A stretch of DNA of 54,238 nucleotides from Dehalococcoidia bacterium (lineage in GTDB: Bacteria > Chloroflexota > Dehalococcoidia > GIF9 > AB-539-J10), in contig JAGGYM010000063.1 in assembly GCA_021162545.1 (NCBI GenBank), forward strand, positions 1 through 54,238, read 5' to 3'. A model generated the notes under the pieces. That model saw only the letters and a list, made by a program, of their open reading frames with translations, ran no database searches and was not told the origin of the DNA. Position 1 is the stretch's first letter. Each line of letters begins with the position of its first letter. Made by a program: the position numbers and the translations under genes. This document shows, in pieces, positions 9,151 to 17,730 of the stretch.

Positions 9151-9186
9151 CCCCATGCCGGTATCCCCCCGTGCGCCTGCATGGGG
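9151..9186 (+). terminator. Possible terminator hairpin after the membrane protein gene
   Basis: An 8-bp perfect stem CCCCATGC/GCATGGGG encloses a 20-base loop. No continuous T-run follows; the first TTTT comes about nine bases later, so this is a weak candidate. Confidence 0.4.
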
Positions 9187-9277
9187 AGGAAGATGTTTTG
9201 CTATTCCTTAGATAAACCTTTCTCCACTTTCCTCGTTTTCTATATAATAGGCACCAACGACGCACAGAGGCCTGCTG

Positions 9278-9817
9278 ATGTCTATTGAAGAAAATATAGT
9301 TTCCCGGGCGGTAAAGGGCGATGGAGAAGCTTTTGCTCTGCTATACGAGGAGTACCTTGATAAGATCTATCGCTATATTTATCTCAGGCTGGGAAACAAG
9401 GAAGGAGCCGAGGATTTAACACAGGAGGTTTTTGCCAGAGCTCTGGAGGCAATCGGGCACTATAAATGGCGCAATTTACCCTTTGCTTCATGGCTGTTTC
9501 GCATTGCCCATAATCAAGTAATCGACCACTTCAGAAAAGAGAGCAAGATAGAGAAAATAGACTGGGATGACAATATAGCTCCCAGCCATGACCCCGGTCC
9601 AGAATCCATCACACAGCACAAACTGGAAGCTAAGGAGCTGGCAGAGACGGTAAAGAAATTGTCACCGGCACAGCGCGAAGTGATCTCTCTCCGCTTTGGA
9701 GCAGAGCTCTCCGTGGCCGAAGCGGCTGAAGTCCTGGGAAAGAACCCAGGGACAATAAAGGCCCTGCAACACAACGCCATAATATCACTGAGGAAAATGA
9801 TGGCAGGGACTGACTAG
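9278..9817 (+). CDS. ECF-type RNA polymerase sigma factor
   Basis: A 179-residue extracytoplasmic-function sigma factor. Region 2 spans about residues 15-85 (AFALLYEEYLDKIYRYIY, EDLTQEVFARALE, FASWLFRIAHNQVIDHFRK). Region 4 spans about 122-175 (LSPAQREVISLRFGAELSVAEAAEVLGKNPGTIKALQ). Regions 1 and 3 are absent, as expected for the class. GAGG lies seven bases before the ATG, and a TATAAT (9243-9248) lies about 30 bases upstream with only a poor -35 box. The next gene begins three bases after its stop and encodes a membrane-anchored protein, so the pair probably acts as sigma factor and regulator. Confidence 0.93.
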   Translation: MSIEENIVSRAVKGDGEAFALLYEEYLDKIYRYIYLRLGNKEGAEDLTQEVFARALEAIGHYKWRNLPFASWLFRIAHNQVIDHFRKESKIEKIDWDDNIAPSHDPGPESITQHKLEAKELAETVKKLSPAQREVISLRFGAELSVAEAAEVLGKNPGTIKALQHNAIISLRKMMAGTD

Positions 9818-9820
9818 CAA

Positions 9821-10651
9821 ATGGCTCAGAAGTTTGAAGATATTCTGAATAGTTGCCTGGAAAGGATGCTCCAGGGCGCAAGCATCGATGATTGCCTTGA
9901 GGCTTACCCCGACCAGGCCATTGAATTAGAACCCCTGTTGAAGACCTGCTCTATTCTGTCTCAGAAGTCAGCTGAAATCAGAGCTTCTTCCGAATTGAGA
10001 AAGAGAGTTCTTTCCCACCTCCAGGCGGTTCTATGCGCTAAACCGGTATCAGCAAGAGAAAGATTTCCTCTCCAGCACAGGCGCTGGGCAGTGGCGCTGG
10101 CCAGCGTTTTAGTTGTCTTCGCGGCCGGTACTGGAATATTTACTGCCTCAGAAAAAGCTATGCCCAACGAACTTCTTTACCCGGCAAAATTAGCCTCAGA
10201 GCAAATCGGGATGGCCTTAACTTTCTCCGACTTGAACAAGGCAAAACTCCACACACAGTTTGCTCAGCGAAGGACAGTAGAAATGACCGAGATGGCCCTG
10301 CGGGGTGAAGACGACGCAGTTTTCCTGCTGTCAGAAAAGGCCAGCGCACATATAACCCAGATGAAGGAAATCATCGAGACAGAAAGCACGCGGGCAGGCA
10401 AAGGAGCAGCGACCCCTGCCCCAGCTTTTTCCATCCCACCAGGCCCAGCCCCCGCCGAATCAGGGACAGTGGATAAAGACAATCTGGTCGAAACACTAAA
10501 TGCAGATTACACCAGAAGTCTGCATTTATTACAGGTAGCACTCGAGGATGCTCCTGAAGAACTCAAACCCTACCTGGAACGGGCTATCGAGAACTTGAAG
10601 GCCGATTATGGCAGGACGATTTCCATCATGAGCAGCTATTCGAACTCCTGA
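9821..10651 (+). CDS. DUF5667 membrane protein, putative anti-sigma partner
   Basis: A 276-residue protein with one membrane segment near residues 88-107 (WAVALASVLVVFAAGTGIF). The cytoplasmic N-terminus opens FEDILNSCLERMLQGASIDDCLEAYP, a module often seen next to ECF sigma factors in Chloroflexota. After the membrane segment comes a DUF5667 region (PNELLYPAKLASEQIGMALTF and helical repeats), then a Pro/Ala-rich linker (about 190-215) and a final helical part. It follows the sigma gene by three bases. By position and topology it is inferred to hold the sigma factor at the membrane and sense an outside signal. No protease site is obvious. The signal is unknown. Confidence 0.8.
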   Translation: MAQKFEDILNSCLERMLQGASIDDCLEAYPDQAIELEPLLKTCSILSQKSAEIRASSELRKRVLSHLQAVLCAKPVSARERFPLQHRRWAVALASVLVVFAAGTGIFTASEKAMPNELLYPAKLASEQIGMALTFSDLNKAKLHTQFAQRRTVEMTEMALRGEDDAVFLLSEKASAHITQMKEIIETESTRAGKGAATPAPAFSIPPGPAPAESGTVDKDNLVETLNADYTRSLHLLQVALEDAPEELKPYLERAIENLKADYGRTISIMSSYSNS

Positions 10652-10667
10652 TACTGTCAATTTCACC

Positions 10668-10697
10668 TTGGGATAATTCCGGTTCAAGGAGTATAAT
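10668..10697 (+). promoter_or_regulatory. Promoter for dnaX with a very short leader
   Basis: TTGGGA (10668-10673) is followed after 18 bases by TATAAT (10692-10697). The dnaX ATG at 10711 is 13 bases past the -10 box, so the leader would be about six bases. The nearest AAGGAG is within the promoter spacer, too far up to serve as a ribosome binding site. Confidence 0.55.
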
Positions 10698-10710
10698 AAC
10701 TAACTGTCAG

Positions 10711-12318
10711 ATGAGCTTCGAAGTCTTTTACCGCAAGTGGCGCCCTCAGACCTTCGCAGAGGTAGTAGGGCAGGAGCCGATAACCCGAACTTTGCGCCGC
10801 GCAGTAGAGAGCAACAGGGTAGTCCACGCCTATCTCTTCTGCGGTCCAAGAGGCACAGGTAAAACCAGCATGGCGCGCATCCTGGCTAAAGCGGTTAATT
10901 GCCCCAACCAGACAGAGGGCGAGCCCTGTAATGCCTGCGAACTATGCCGCTCAATCACAGAAGGCAGCTCCCTGGATATAATAGAAATAGATGCCGCCAG
11001 CAACCGGGGGATAGAGGACATCCGCAGTCTCAGAGAAAAGATAAATTACGTTCCCAGTCTGGCAAAATACAAGGTTTATATCATAGACGAAGTTCATATG
11101 CTCACTGAATTTGCCTGCAATGCACTGTTGAAGACGCTGGAGGAACCACCAGCGCATGCGATCTTCGTTCTGGCGACCACCGAGGCGCATAAAATACTGC
11201 CAACCATAATATCCAGATGTCAACGCTTCGACTTCCAGCGCCTCTCCCAGAAAGCGATAGTCAGCAAGTTGAATTCAATATGCCAGAAGGAAGAGGTTGA
11301 TATCGACACCAACTCACTTAAGCTCATAGCGCATGCCGCTACAGGAAGCCTCCGCGATGCCGAAAATATATTGCAACAGTTAATTGCATATCACGGCAAC
11401 AAGATAGCTTTTGAGCAGGTCCAGATGGTAATGGGAAGCAGCTGTGACTCTCGAGTGGGACAACTGGTCCAGTGCATAGTTGACAGAGATATCTCCGGTG
11501 GCCTGAGAATCATAAACGAAGTAAACGATGACGGGATTGACCTCAATCAATTCAATCAGGGCCTGGTAGAATACTTTCGAGAACTGTTGCTGTCCAAATC
11601 GGGATACGAAGACTTCCTGTCCATTACCACCGAAGATAGAAACGAAAGAGCAAAAATCGCAAGCGCTGTCACCCTGAGTTACCTGCTCAAAGCCACCAAA
11701 ATTTTCGCCAACGTAGAATTTCACAGCGACAACTACTCCTCATTACCTCTGGAGATAGCCCTGGCAGATTGCATCTTATCCTCTCAAGACGAAAGAAAGA
11801 AAACTTTTGCCACCAAAAATGTGGAGGAGGAAAGAAGCTCCGAGTCACCTGAGATATCGTTAAGTCAATCTCCCCAGCGTCAGGAATCGCTTTCCTCAAC
11901 GGGCGAAGCCGAGAGCGAGCACAATGCCGTCACTGGACAGGGAGAGCCCGGGCAAACGCGAGATTTCTATTACCTCTGCAGCAGGTGGGCAGAATTCGTT
12001 CAGTCCTTGCGAGGTAAAGGCTCCAGAGGCAGCCTGGACGCCCTTCTCCGCAATGCCTGTAAACCGGTAGCTCTCGAGGATGGCACGCTGACCCTGGGCT
12101 TTTATCACTCCTTTCACAAAGAAAGTGTAGAAGAGGCCAAGTGCCGGCACTTAATAGAGGAGAGGCTTGGCGAAGTGTTCGGCAAACCATACAAAATACA
12201 TTGCATTTTAGTTGACTCCAAGAAGGGAATTTCATCACAGCCCATCGAGTACCCCCCCTTGGTAAAGGCCGCCATAGATATGGGCGCCGTGCCGGTTAAT
12301 ATTAACGCCGACCAATAA
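10711..12318 (+). CDS. dnaX: DNA polymerase III subunits gamma/tau
   Basis: Clamp-loader ATPase of the replicative polymerase, 535 residues. The start MSFEVFYRKWRPQTFAEVVG is typical. Walker A GPRGTGKTS is near residue 46, the zinc-binding cysteines are in CPNQTEGEPCNACELC (about 64-80), Walker B-like IIDEVHML is near residue 128, and ISRCQRFDF is the sensor/SRC motif. The region after about residue 370 is a variable linker (SSESPEISLSQSP) leading into a tau-like C-terminal domain. The order dnaX-ybaB-recR-recO is conserved in part across many bacteria. Its own promoter sits just upstream. Confidence 0.96.
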   Translation: MSFEVFYRKWRPQTFAEVVGQEPITRTLRRAVESNRVVHAYLFCGPRGTGKTSMARILAKAVNCPNQTEGEPCNACELCRSITEGSSLDIIEIDAASNRGIEDIRSLREKINYVPSLAKYKVYIIDEVHMLTEFACNALLKTLEEPPAHAIFVLATTEAHKILPTIISRCQRFDFQRLSQKAIVSKLNSICQKEEVDIDTNSLKLIAHAATGSLRDAENILQQLIAYHGNKIAFEQVQMVMGSSCDSRVGQLVQCIVDRDISGGLRIINEVNDDGIDLNQFNQGLVEYFRELLLSKSGYEDFLSITTEDRNERAKIASAVTLSYLLKATKIFANVEFHSDNYSSLPLEIALADCILSSQDERKKTFATKNVEEERSSESPEISLSQSPQRQESLSSTGEAESEHNAVTGQGEPGQTRDFYYLCSRWAEFVQSLRGKGSRGSLDALLRNACKPVALEDGTLTLGFYHSFHKESVEEAKCRHLIEERLGEVFGKPYKIHCILVDSKKGISSQPIEYPPLVKAAIDMGAVPVNINADQ

Positions 12319-12342
12319 ATATATAGAGGGAAGGATAAGATT

Positions 12343-12648
12343 ATGGATAAATCTTTGTTGCACCAGGCACAACAACTACAGGCCAATCTGGTCAAAGCCC
12401 AGGAGGAACTGGATGCGCTTACCGTAGAAGCCAGCAGTGGAGGCGGGGCCGTCAAGGTAGTGATGAACGGGCATCAAAAGGTTCACTCGGTGGAAATATC
12501 TCCTGAGGTAACAGAGACCAATGACGTTGAATTATTGCAAGACATGGTCATGGCCGCAATCAACGAAGCTGTCAACAAATCACAGGAAATGGCCAATAAA
12601 CACCTCCGTGGACTGACCGGTGGCTTCAATATACCAGGGTTATTTTAA
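12343..12648 (+). CDS. ybaB: YbaB/EbfC family nucleoid-associated protein
   Basis: A 101-residue DNA-binding protein that forms tweezer-like dimers on the nucleoid. The N-terminal helix (QAQQLQANLVKAQEELDALTVEASSGGGAVKVVMNG) and the C-terminal NKSQEMANKHLRGLTGGFNIPGLF are typical. AAGGA precedes the ATG. It lies between dnaX and recR, the standard location, and is probably co-transcribed with both. Confidence 0.95.
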   Translation: MDKSLLHQAQQLQANLVKAQEELDALTVEASSGGGAVKVVMNGHQKVHSVEISPEVTETNDVELLQDMVMAAINEAVNKSQEMANKHLRGLTGGFNIPGLF

Positions 12649-12653
12649 GAAGA

Positions 12654-13256
12654 ATGTCATTTTTTATCGAGCCCGTAGCCAGACTGGTCAGAGAATTTGG
12701 CAAGCTGCCAGGAATTGGCCCCAAAAGCGCTCAACGGTTAACCTACTACCTGTTGCGGGAGACGGATGAAGAAGCCAGAGCCCTGGCTGAAGCTATTCTG
12801 AGCCTGAAAAAGGAGATAGGTCTCTGTTCAATTTGCTTCAACGTTACCGACCATGACCCCTGCTCTATATGCCAGAGCAAAGAGCGCAACCATGCTACGA
12901 TTTGCGTAGTGGAGAAGCCTTCTGACATCGCTCCTCTGGAGCGAACAGGGAAATATAAAGGCCTTTACCACGTTCTTCATGGAACCATTAACCCCGCACA
13001 GGGCATAACCACCGAGAATCTCAGGATAAAAGAACTTCTGGCCCGTTTACAGGATAGTTCAATAGAGGAAGTAATCATAGCCATCAATCCCAACATGGAG
13101 GGAGAAACTACAGCCCTGTATCTTCAGCACATCATCGCTCCTCTGAACATTCGCGTCACCCATCTGGCCAGGGGTTTACCATTTGGGGCCGAGTTAGAAT
13201 ATGCCGATGACATGACCTTAAATCAGGCCATCGAAGGTAGACAGGAGTTCAAATAG
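12654..13256 (+). CDS. recR: Recombination mediator protein RecR
   Basis: RecR acts with RecO, and RecF where present, to load RecA on gapped DNA. The 200 residues show the helix-hairpin-helix (FGKLPGIGPKSAQRLTYYLL, about 14-33), the four-cysteine zinc finger (CSICFNVTDHDPCSIC, about 57-72) and the Toprim domain (ICVVEKPSDIAPLERTGKYKG onward), ending with the Walker-like ARGLPFGAELEYAD. It starts five bases after ybaB and only a weak AGAAG precedes it. recO follows 13 bases later, so mediator partners are encoded together. Confidence 0.97.
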   Translation: MSFFIEPVARLVREFGKLPGIGPKSAQRLTYYLLRETDEEARALAEAILSLKKEIGLCSICFNVTDHDPCSICQSKERNHATICVVEKPSDIAPLERTGKYKGLYHVLHGTINPAQGITTENLRIKELLARLQDSSIEEVIIAINPNMEGETTALYLQHIIAPLNIRVTHLARGLPFGAELEYADDMTLNQAIEGRQEFK

Positions 13257-13269
13257 TAATTATTTGTAT

Positions 13270-14055
13270 ATGAGCAGACCTCGAAACTACCGGGCCCAGG
13301 CTGTCGTTATTAAACAAATCAAGCTAGGTGAATTCGATAAACTTCTCACCCTCTATACCTCTGAATTTGGCAAATTGAAGGCCGTAGCCAAAGGAGCCTG
13401 CCGCCCAGGAAGCAAATTAGGGGGTAACGTAGAACCGCTGACCCACAGCTCCCTGTCGCTAGCCAGAGGCCGCAACCTCGACATCATCACTCAGAGCCAG
13501 ATTATCAATGGGTTTCCAGAATTGAAAGCCGACTTATGGACCCTTTCCTGTAGCCTTTATATCCTGGAACTCGTTGACCTCTTCACCATGGAAAACAGTG
13601 CCAACCCCGCCTTATTTGAATTACTGCTAGGCACATTACACCGATTAACCGAAATGACCAGCAAGGAAATCACCTTGCGCTATTTCGAACTTCACCTCCT
13701 TGATTGCTCAGGATACCACCCACAATTGCAGAAATGCGTCAGATGCACCTCACCTCTCAAATCAATAACCAATTTCTTCAGCCCCCGACAGGGAGGCGTT
13801 CTCTGCCCACTCTGTGCGGAAAAGGAATTCAAGGCGCACCCATTATCGGTCACCGCCCTGAAAACCCTGCGCTTATGGGAAAGTTGTGACTACGCCACAG
13901 CAAAGCGCGTCAATTTGAGACCCGCTTTGTCTTCAGAGTTAGCACAAGTATTGCAAGATTACATAAAATATCTTTTGCAAAGAGAGGTCAAATCCATAGG
14001 CTGGCTCGAAGAGTTAAAAAAATCTTCAGTTGACAACCATTACAGAACGCATTAA
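13270..14055 (+). CDS. recO: DNA repair protein RecO
   Basis: RecO anneals complementary strands and partners RecR in RecA loading. The 261-residue protein has an N-terminal OB fold (MSRPRNYRAQAVVIKQIKLGEFDKLLTLYTSEFGKL), a helical middle and a four-cysteine zinc site (CVRC ... CPLC, near 155-185). A TTG two codons upstream (13264) could also start translation; ATG at 13270 is preferred because MSRPR is the family start. Neither has a good ribosome binding site, so coupling to recR is likely. It ends the dnaX-ybaB-recR-recO run, before a 163-base gap holding an 8-bp imperfect hairpin (near 14124-14149) without a T-run. Confidence 0.93.
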   Translation: MSRPRNYRAQAVVIKQIKLGEFDKLLTLYTSEFGKLKAVAKGACRPGSKLGGNVEPLTHSSLSLARGRNLDIITQSQIINGFPELKADLWTLSCSLYILELVDLFTMENSANPALFELLLGTLHRLTEMTSKEITLRYFELHLLDCSGYHPQLQKCVRCTSPLKSITNFFSPRQGGVLCPLCAEKEFKAHPLSVTALKTLRLWESCDYATAKRVNLRPALSSELAQVLQDYIKYLLQREVKSIGWLEELKKSSVDNHYRTH

Positions 14056-14218
14056 AATCGCCTTCCGTTGGAATATATAAATATATAATTGCCGCGGAAT
14101 TCAAATTGGATAACAATTAACATGACAGGCCTATCAGCGAGGTCTGTCTACCATTTCCAAACCAGAGCCCAAATTCTAATTCAAGTGAAACAAACGTTTA
14201 CTTAAGGAGAGCGCGGAA

Positions 14219-14875
14219 ATGTACTTCGTAATAGCAGGATTGAGCAGCATTGGAAAAAGTCTGGTCGAGGTTCTCCAGCAAGCAGGAGAAGAAGTGGTAG
14301 CTATAGATTCAGACAAGGAAAAATGCAGCGAGCTGGCCGAGTCTTCCGACATCATGGTCATAGAAGGAGATATCACCAAAAAAGCGGTACTGGAGGAGGC
14401 AGGGGTCAAGAATGCTAAAGCCATGATTGCTTTAACCAACGACGATTCAGATAATTTAATGGCCTGCATGCTGGCCAAGGAAATCGGGGCAAAGAAGGTC
14501 ATCTCCATACTGAATGATATCGTGCATGCGGAAGCCTTCAAGGAAGCCAGGATAGATATCCAGGTAAAACCAGATACCATAGTAGCAAAACACATCTACC
14601 ATACGATTTTACAACCTTATGTCAAGGACTTCGTTTCTATTAACAACTCAGAACTCTTCGATGTAGAAATTGAAGAGAACATGAAATGCGTGGGAAAGAA
14701 CATCAGAGAGCTAGAGACCCCCAAAGGAGTCAAAATTCTCTGGGTGAAGCGGAAAGATACCTACCTGAGCGAAGAAGACACGCTAGCGCCCGGCGACCAT
14801 CTCACCCTCATTGTAAAGGGAGAATTTTCCAAGCGGGGGACAGAATTCATACATAAATGTTTTACCCAAGGGTAA
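14219..14875 (+). CDS. trkA: Potassium uptake regulatory subunit, TrkA/KtrA family
   Basis: Cytoplasmic RCK subunit that gates the TrkH/KtrB potassium channel-like transporter, 218 residues. An N-terminal TrkA-N Rossmann domain (1-120) and a C-terminal TrkA-C domain (about 140-215, FDVEIEENMKCVGKNIREL) are seen. The nucleotide loop reads IAGLSSIGKSL: the usual GxGxxG is GxSxxG, with Ser9 at the second glycine. The acidic residue after the second strand (VVAIDSD, Asp30) is kept, so a nucleotide may still bind. AAGGAGA lies nine bases before the ATG. The 3' end overlaps trkH by 19 bases. Confidence 0.92.
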   Translation: MYFVIAGLSSIGKSLVEVLQQAGEEVVAIDSDKEKCSELAESSDIMVIEGDITKKAVLEEAGVKNAKAMIALTNDDSDNLMACMLAKEIGAKKVISILNDIVHAEAFKEARIDIQVKPDTIVAKHIYHTILQPYVKDFVSINNSELFDVEIEENMKCVGKNIRELETPKGVKILWVKRKDTYLSEEDTLAPGDHLTLIVKGEFSKRGTEFIHKCFTQG

Positions 14876-16278
14876 AGTTAACCCTGCACCTCATCGGGTC
14901 AATTCTAAAATTTCTTGCCCTGGCCTATATAGTTCCCCTGGCTGTAGCCCTTCACTACGGCGAGAATTGGCAAATCTTCCTGTACTCTCTCCTACTCACT
15001 TTTATCGTCGGAATAATCCTCGAATTCAGCTTCAAAACCACCAGGGAAATAGAGCGCGCCGACGGATTCAGCCTGGTTTCTTTTACCTGGCTCATGGTAG
15101 CTCTGCTCGGCATGGCCCCCTACCTGTTCTGGGGATGCAATTTCATTGATGCCTTCTTTGAATCCATGTCCGGGTTTACCACCACAGGGGCCACCATCCT
15201 TACGGGATTAGAACAATGCCCCAGGAGCATACTTATGTGGCGCAGCCTATCCCAATGGCTGGGGGGAATGGGAGTAATCACGCTATTCATCGCCATTCTG
15301 CCCAAGCTGGGAGTGGGCGGCTCCCAGCTTTTTGCCCAAGAGTTCCCCGGCCCCATCCATGAAAAATTCCGCCCCAGGGTTAGAACGGTAGCGCGGTTCC
15401 TCTGGATAATTTATATATCCTTCACTGCAATTGAAGTGGGCCTCCTTTATTTATTGGCCAAGCTTCCTCTCTTTGACTCAACCTGCCTCTCCTTCTGCAC
15501 TCTCTCCACCGGAGGATTCACCCCCACGACAAAAAGCATCGCCGCCTACGCCAATCCCACGGCCGAATATATCATCATGGCCTTCATGTTCCTGGCCGGC
15601 ATGAACTTCATAATTCATTACCGCGCTTCAAGAGGAGACTTCAAGGCATTTAAAGATGAGGAATTCAAGATTTACGCCATTCTTCTGGCAGCAGCCACCG
15701 CGCTGCTAATCTTCTCACAGGGAGCCGGCTCATGTAGAGAGAGCCTCTTCCAAACTATTTCAATCATGACCACCACCGGCTTTGCCACCACGGATTTCGG
15801 CGCCTGGCATTACGGCGCCTGTATGATACTGCTGACTCTGATGCTCATCGGAGGTTGCGGAGGTTCCACTTCAGGGTCAGTAAAAGTGGTAAGGTTCTTA
15901 ACCCTGCTAAAGCGCGTGCGGGCAATGATGAAAAAGGTCATCTCTCCCAAGGCCATAATTCTGGTGAAATACAACCAGAAGACGCTCCCAGAAGAAATAC
16001 TGCGCGATACGATGTCTTTCCTCTTTCTCTATCTCATCGTCGCGGTCATCGCATCCATAACACTGGGATTTCTGGGCCTTGACATGGAAACGTCCTTCTC
16101 GGCGGTAGCTGCCTCTCTGGGCAACGTAGGTCCAGGCCTTGGTGGGGTGGGGCCCGCTTCGAGTTATGCCTGGCTCCCCCCGGCTGCGAAATTCGTCTTG
16201 ATCATCTGCATGTGGCTGGGCAGGCTGGAGCTATTCACAGTGCTCATGATATTCGTACCCCGCTTCTGGCAAAGATAA
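14857..16278 (+). CDS. trkH: Potassium uptake membrane subunit, TrkH/KtrB family
   Basis: Ion-conducting subunit of a Trk/Ktr potassium uptake system, 473 residues with about ten hydrophobic segments. The four pore-loop motifs are visible as GFTTTGATIL (about 107), STGGFTPTT (about 222), TTTGFATTDFG (about 307) and GNVGPGLGGVGP (about 420), each with the filter glycine. It overlaps trkA by 19 bases, which implies coupled synthesis of the two subunits. Length and overall pattern fit TrkH slightly better than the shorter KtrB. pheA follows and has its own promoter. Confidence 0.93.
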   Translation: MFYPRVKLTLHLIGSILKFLALAYIVPLAVALHYGENWQIFLYSLLLTFIVGIILEFSFKTTREIERADGFSLVSFTWLMVALLGMAPYLFWGCNFIDAFFESMSGFTTTGATILTGLEQCPRSILMWRSLSQWLGGMGVITLFIAILPKLGVGGSQLFAQEFPGPIHEKFRPRVRTVARFLWIIYISFTAIEVGLLYLLAKLPLFDSTCLSFCTLSTGGFTPTTKSIAAYANPTAEYIIMAFMFLAGMNFIIHYRASRGDFKAFKDEEFKIYAILLAAATALLIFSQGAGSCRESLFQTISIMTTTGFATTDFGAWHYGACMILLTLMLIGGCGGSTSGSVKVVRFLTLLKRVRAMMKKVISPKAIILVKYNQKTLPEEILRDTMSFLFLYLIVAVIASITLGFLGLDMETSFSAVAASLGNVGPGLGGVGPASSYAWLPPAAKFVLIICMWLGRLELFTVLMIFVPRFWQR

Positions 16279-16285
16279 CTCACAC

Positions 16286-16315
16286 TTCCGAAAGTGAGCG
16301 GATTCAAGCTATACT
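16286..16315 (+). promoter_or_regulatory. Promoter for pheA, predicted leaderless
   Basis: A weak -35 box TTCCGA (16286-16291) and, after 18 bases, TATACT (16310-16315). The pheA ATG at 16324 is only eight bases beyond the -10 box, and no Shine-Dalgarno sequence lies between. A small hairpin (CACTT/AAGTG, 16283-16296) overlaps the -35 box. Confidence 0.5.
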
Positions 16316-16323
16316 AGGCAATT

Positions 16324-17139
16324 ATGATTAAAGTTGCTTTTCAGGGAGACAGAGGCGCCTTCAGCGAAGACGCCACCATAAAGCTTTTTGGCAGAGACAT
16401 TGATTTCCTGCCATGCCTCCACTTCCACGACGTTTTCCAGGCCACCTCGGAAAACAAAGTCAACTTCGGAGTAATCCCGATAGAGAACTCTCAGGCAGGC
16501 AGCATCAACGAGACATACGACCTGTTACTGGCCTACCCCCTCAAGATATGCGCTGAAATCGTTCTCAGGATAAGCCATTGTCTGATGGCCCTGCCAGGAG
16601 AACGCCTGGCCAATATAACCACCGTTTATTCACACCCTCAGGCCCTGGCTCAATGCGACGAGTTCCTGAGCAAGCTGGATGTAGAGATCGTGCCCGTCTA
16701 CGACACCGCTGGCAGCGCCAAAATGATTGAAGAAAAACAACTGCGTGGCTGCGCTGCCATAGCCAGCGGCAGGGCTGCCGAGATATATGGCATGGAGATC
16801 CTGGCACCGAAAATCGAGACCAACATCAACAACTACACGCGTTTCTTTGCTATCTCCAAGAAGGAAGCCAGACCGGGTGAGAAGAATAAGACCTCCCTTG
16901 TCTTCATTGCCAGACATATACCAGGGGCTCTATATCGTGCTCTGGGCGCCTTCGCCACCAGGAACATAAACTTAACCAAACTGGAGTCCAGACCGGGCAA
17001 AAGCAAACCGTGGGAATACGTCTTTTACGTCGATTTTGAAGGGCACCTGAACAAGCAAGTATGCCAGCAAGCCATAGAGGAACTGCAAAAAGAAGCTACC
17101 TTTGTCAAGATACTGGGGTCTTATCCTCAAGCAGAATAA
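16324..17139 (+). CDS. pheA: Prephenate dehydratase
   Basis: Converts prephenate to phenylpyruvate in phenylalanine synthesis. The 271-residue protein is the monofunctional form without chorismate mutase. The catalytic domain spans 1-180, with FQGDRGAFSEDA at the start, VIPIENSQAGSINETYDLL, and the active-site NNYTRFF with its TRF motif. The ACT regulatory domain follows (about 190-268) with GALYRALGAFATRNINLTKLESRP, the phenylalanine-binding GALx and ESRP motifs, so feedback inhibition by phenylalanine is expected. It lies 45 bases after trkH and has its own promoter. Confidence 0.96.
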   Translation: MIKVAFQGDRGAFSEDATIKLFGRDIDFLPCLHFHDVFQATSENKVNFGVIPIENSQAGSINETYDLLLAYPLKICAEIVLRISHCLMALPGERLANITTVYSHPQALAQCDEFLSKLDVEIVPVYDTAGSAKMIEEKQLRGCAAIASGRAAEIYGMEILAPKIETNINNYTRFFAISKKEARPGEKNKTSLVFIARHIPGALYRALGAFATRNINLTKLESRPGKSKPWEYVFYVDFEGHLNKQVCQQAIEELQKEATFVKILGSYPQAE

Positions 17140-17143
17140 AAAG

Positions 17144-17620
17144 CTAAAACTTCTCCGCCCGCAGCCTCTTATAAGTATCATCCAGAGCCTCTGATACCAC
17201 CCTGGTATCAGAGAGCACCGGCATAAAGTTATTATCCCCCACCCATCGCGGCACTATATGAGTATGAAGGTGCGTATCTATCCCTGCACCCGCAACTTTA
17301 CCCAGGTTCAACCCAACATTAAATCCCGCTGGTTTTAGCACCTTCCGCAGAAGCTCCACGCTCCTCTTAATGAAATCAAAGTGTTCCCGCACTTCATCCT
17401 CCGTTAAATCCAGCAAATTTGCTGTATGTCGGTAGGGAGCCACCATCAGATGCCCTGGATTGTAAGGGTAGATATTCAAGATAACGAAGTTCCCACGACC
17501 GCGGTAGAAGACCAGGTTTTCTTCGTCGTTATCTTCCTTAGATTTCTGGCACAGAATGCATCCTTCCTCTTTGGGTCTCTGGATATATTCTATCCGCCAC
17601 GGTGCCCAGATTTGATCCAT
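17144..17620 (-). CDS. HIT family hydrolase (Ap4A phosphorylase-like)
   Basis: A 158-residue histidine-triad nucleotide hydrolase or transferase. The triad is H117-x-H119-x-H121 in THLHTHIVPRW. Cys21 and Cys24 (CILC) with downstream histidines suggest a zinc site. The start MDQIWAPWRIEYI and the long form resemble the Ap4A phosphorylase-like HIT branch found in Chloroflexota and Actinobacteria rather than short Hint proteins. It converges with pheA (four bases apart) and diverges from ffh. No ribosome binding site precedes the ATG, whereas a TTGCAA-17-TATTAT promoter lies nine bases upstream. Confidence 0.92.
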   Translation of the reverse strand: MDQIWAPWRIEYIQRPKEEGCILCQKSKEDNDEENLVFYRGRGNFVILNIYPYNPGHLMVAPYRHTANLLDLTEDEVREHFDFIKRSVELLRKVLKPAGFNVGLNLGKVAGAGIDTHLHTHIVPRWVGDNNFMPVLSDTRVVSEALDDTYKRLRAEKF

Positions 17621-17629
17621 CGAAGCTAT

Positions 17630-17658
17630 ATAATATTACGGACCCATGTTAATTGCAA
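17630..17658 (-). promoter_or_regulatory. Promoter for the HIT gene, predicted leaderless
   Basis: On the minus strand TTGCAA (17658-17653), a 17-base spacer and TATTAT (17635-17630). The ATG at 17620 starts nine bases after the -10 box, so transcription would begin at or within a few bases of the start codon. Confidence 0.6.
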
Positions 17659-17691
17659 TGCGCGCCTTCCTTAAGGAACAGGTGCATTAAG

Positions 17692-17721
17692 TTGACTCTC
17701 AAGTCCAGCAAAGACTACAAT
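17692..17721 (+). promoter_or_regulatory. Promoter for ffh, predicted leaderless
   Basis: TTGACT (17692-17697), an 18-base spacer and TACAAT (17716-17721). Nine bases separate the -10 box from the ATG at 17731, and no ribosome binding site is present. It also supports the ATG at 17731 over starts further upstream, which would lie in or before the promoter. Confidence 0.65.
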
Positions 17722-17730
17722 TCTGCCGCT

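Noticed and set aside
10201-12150. Minus-strand open frames antisense to the DUF5667 gene and dnaX
   Set aside because: Several short frames exist, but all are antisense to conserved genes and have no ribosome binding sites or family features.
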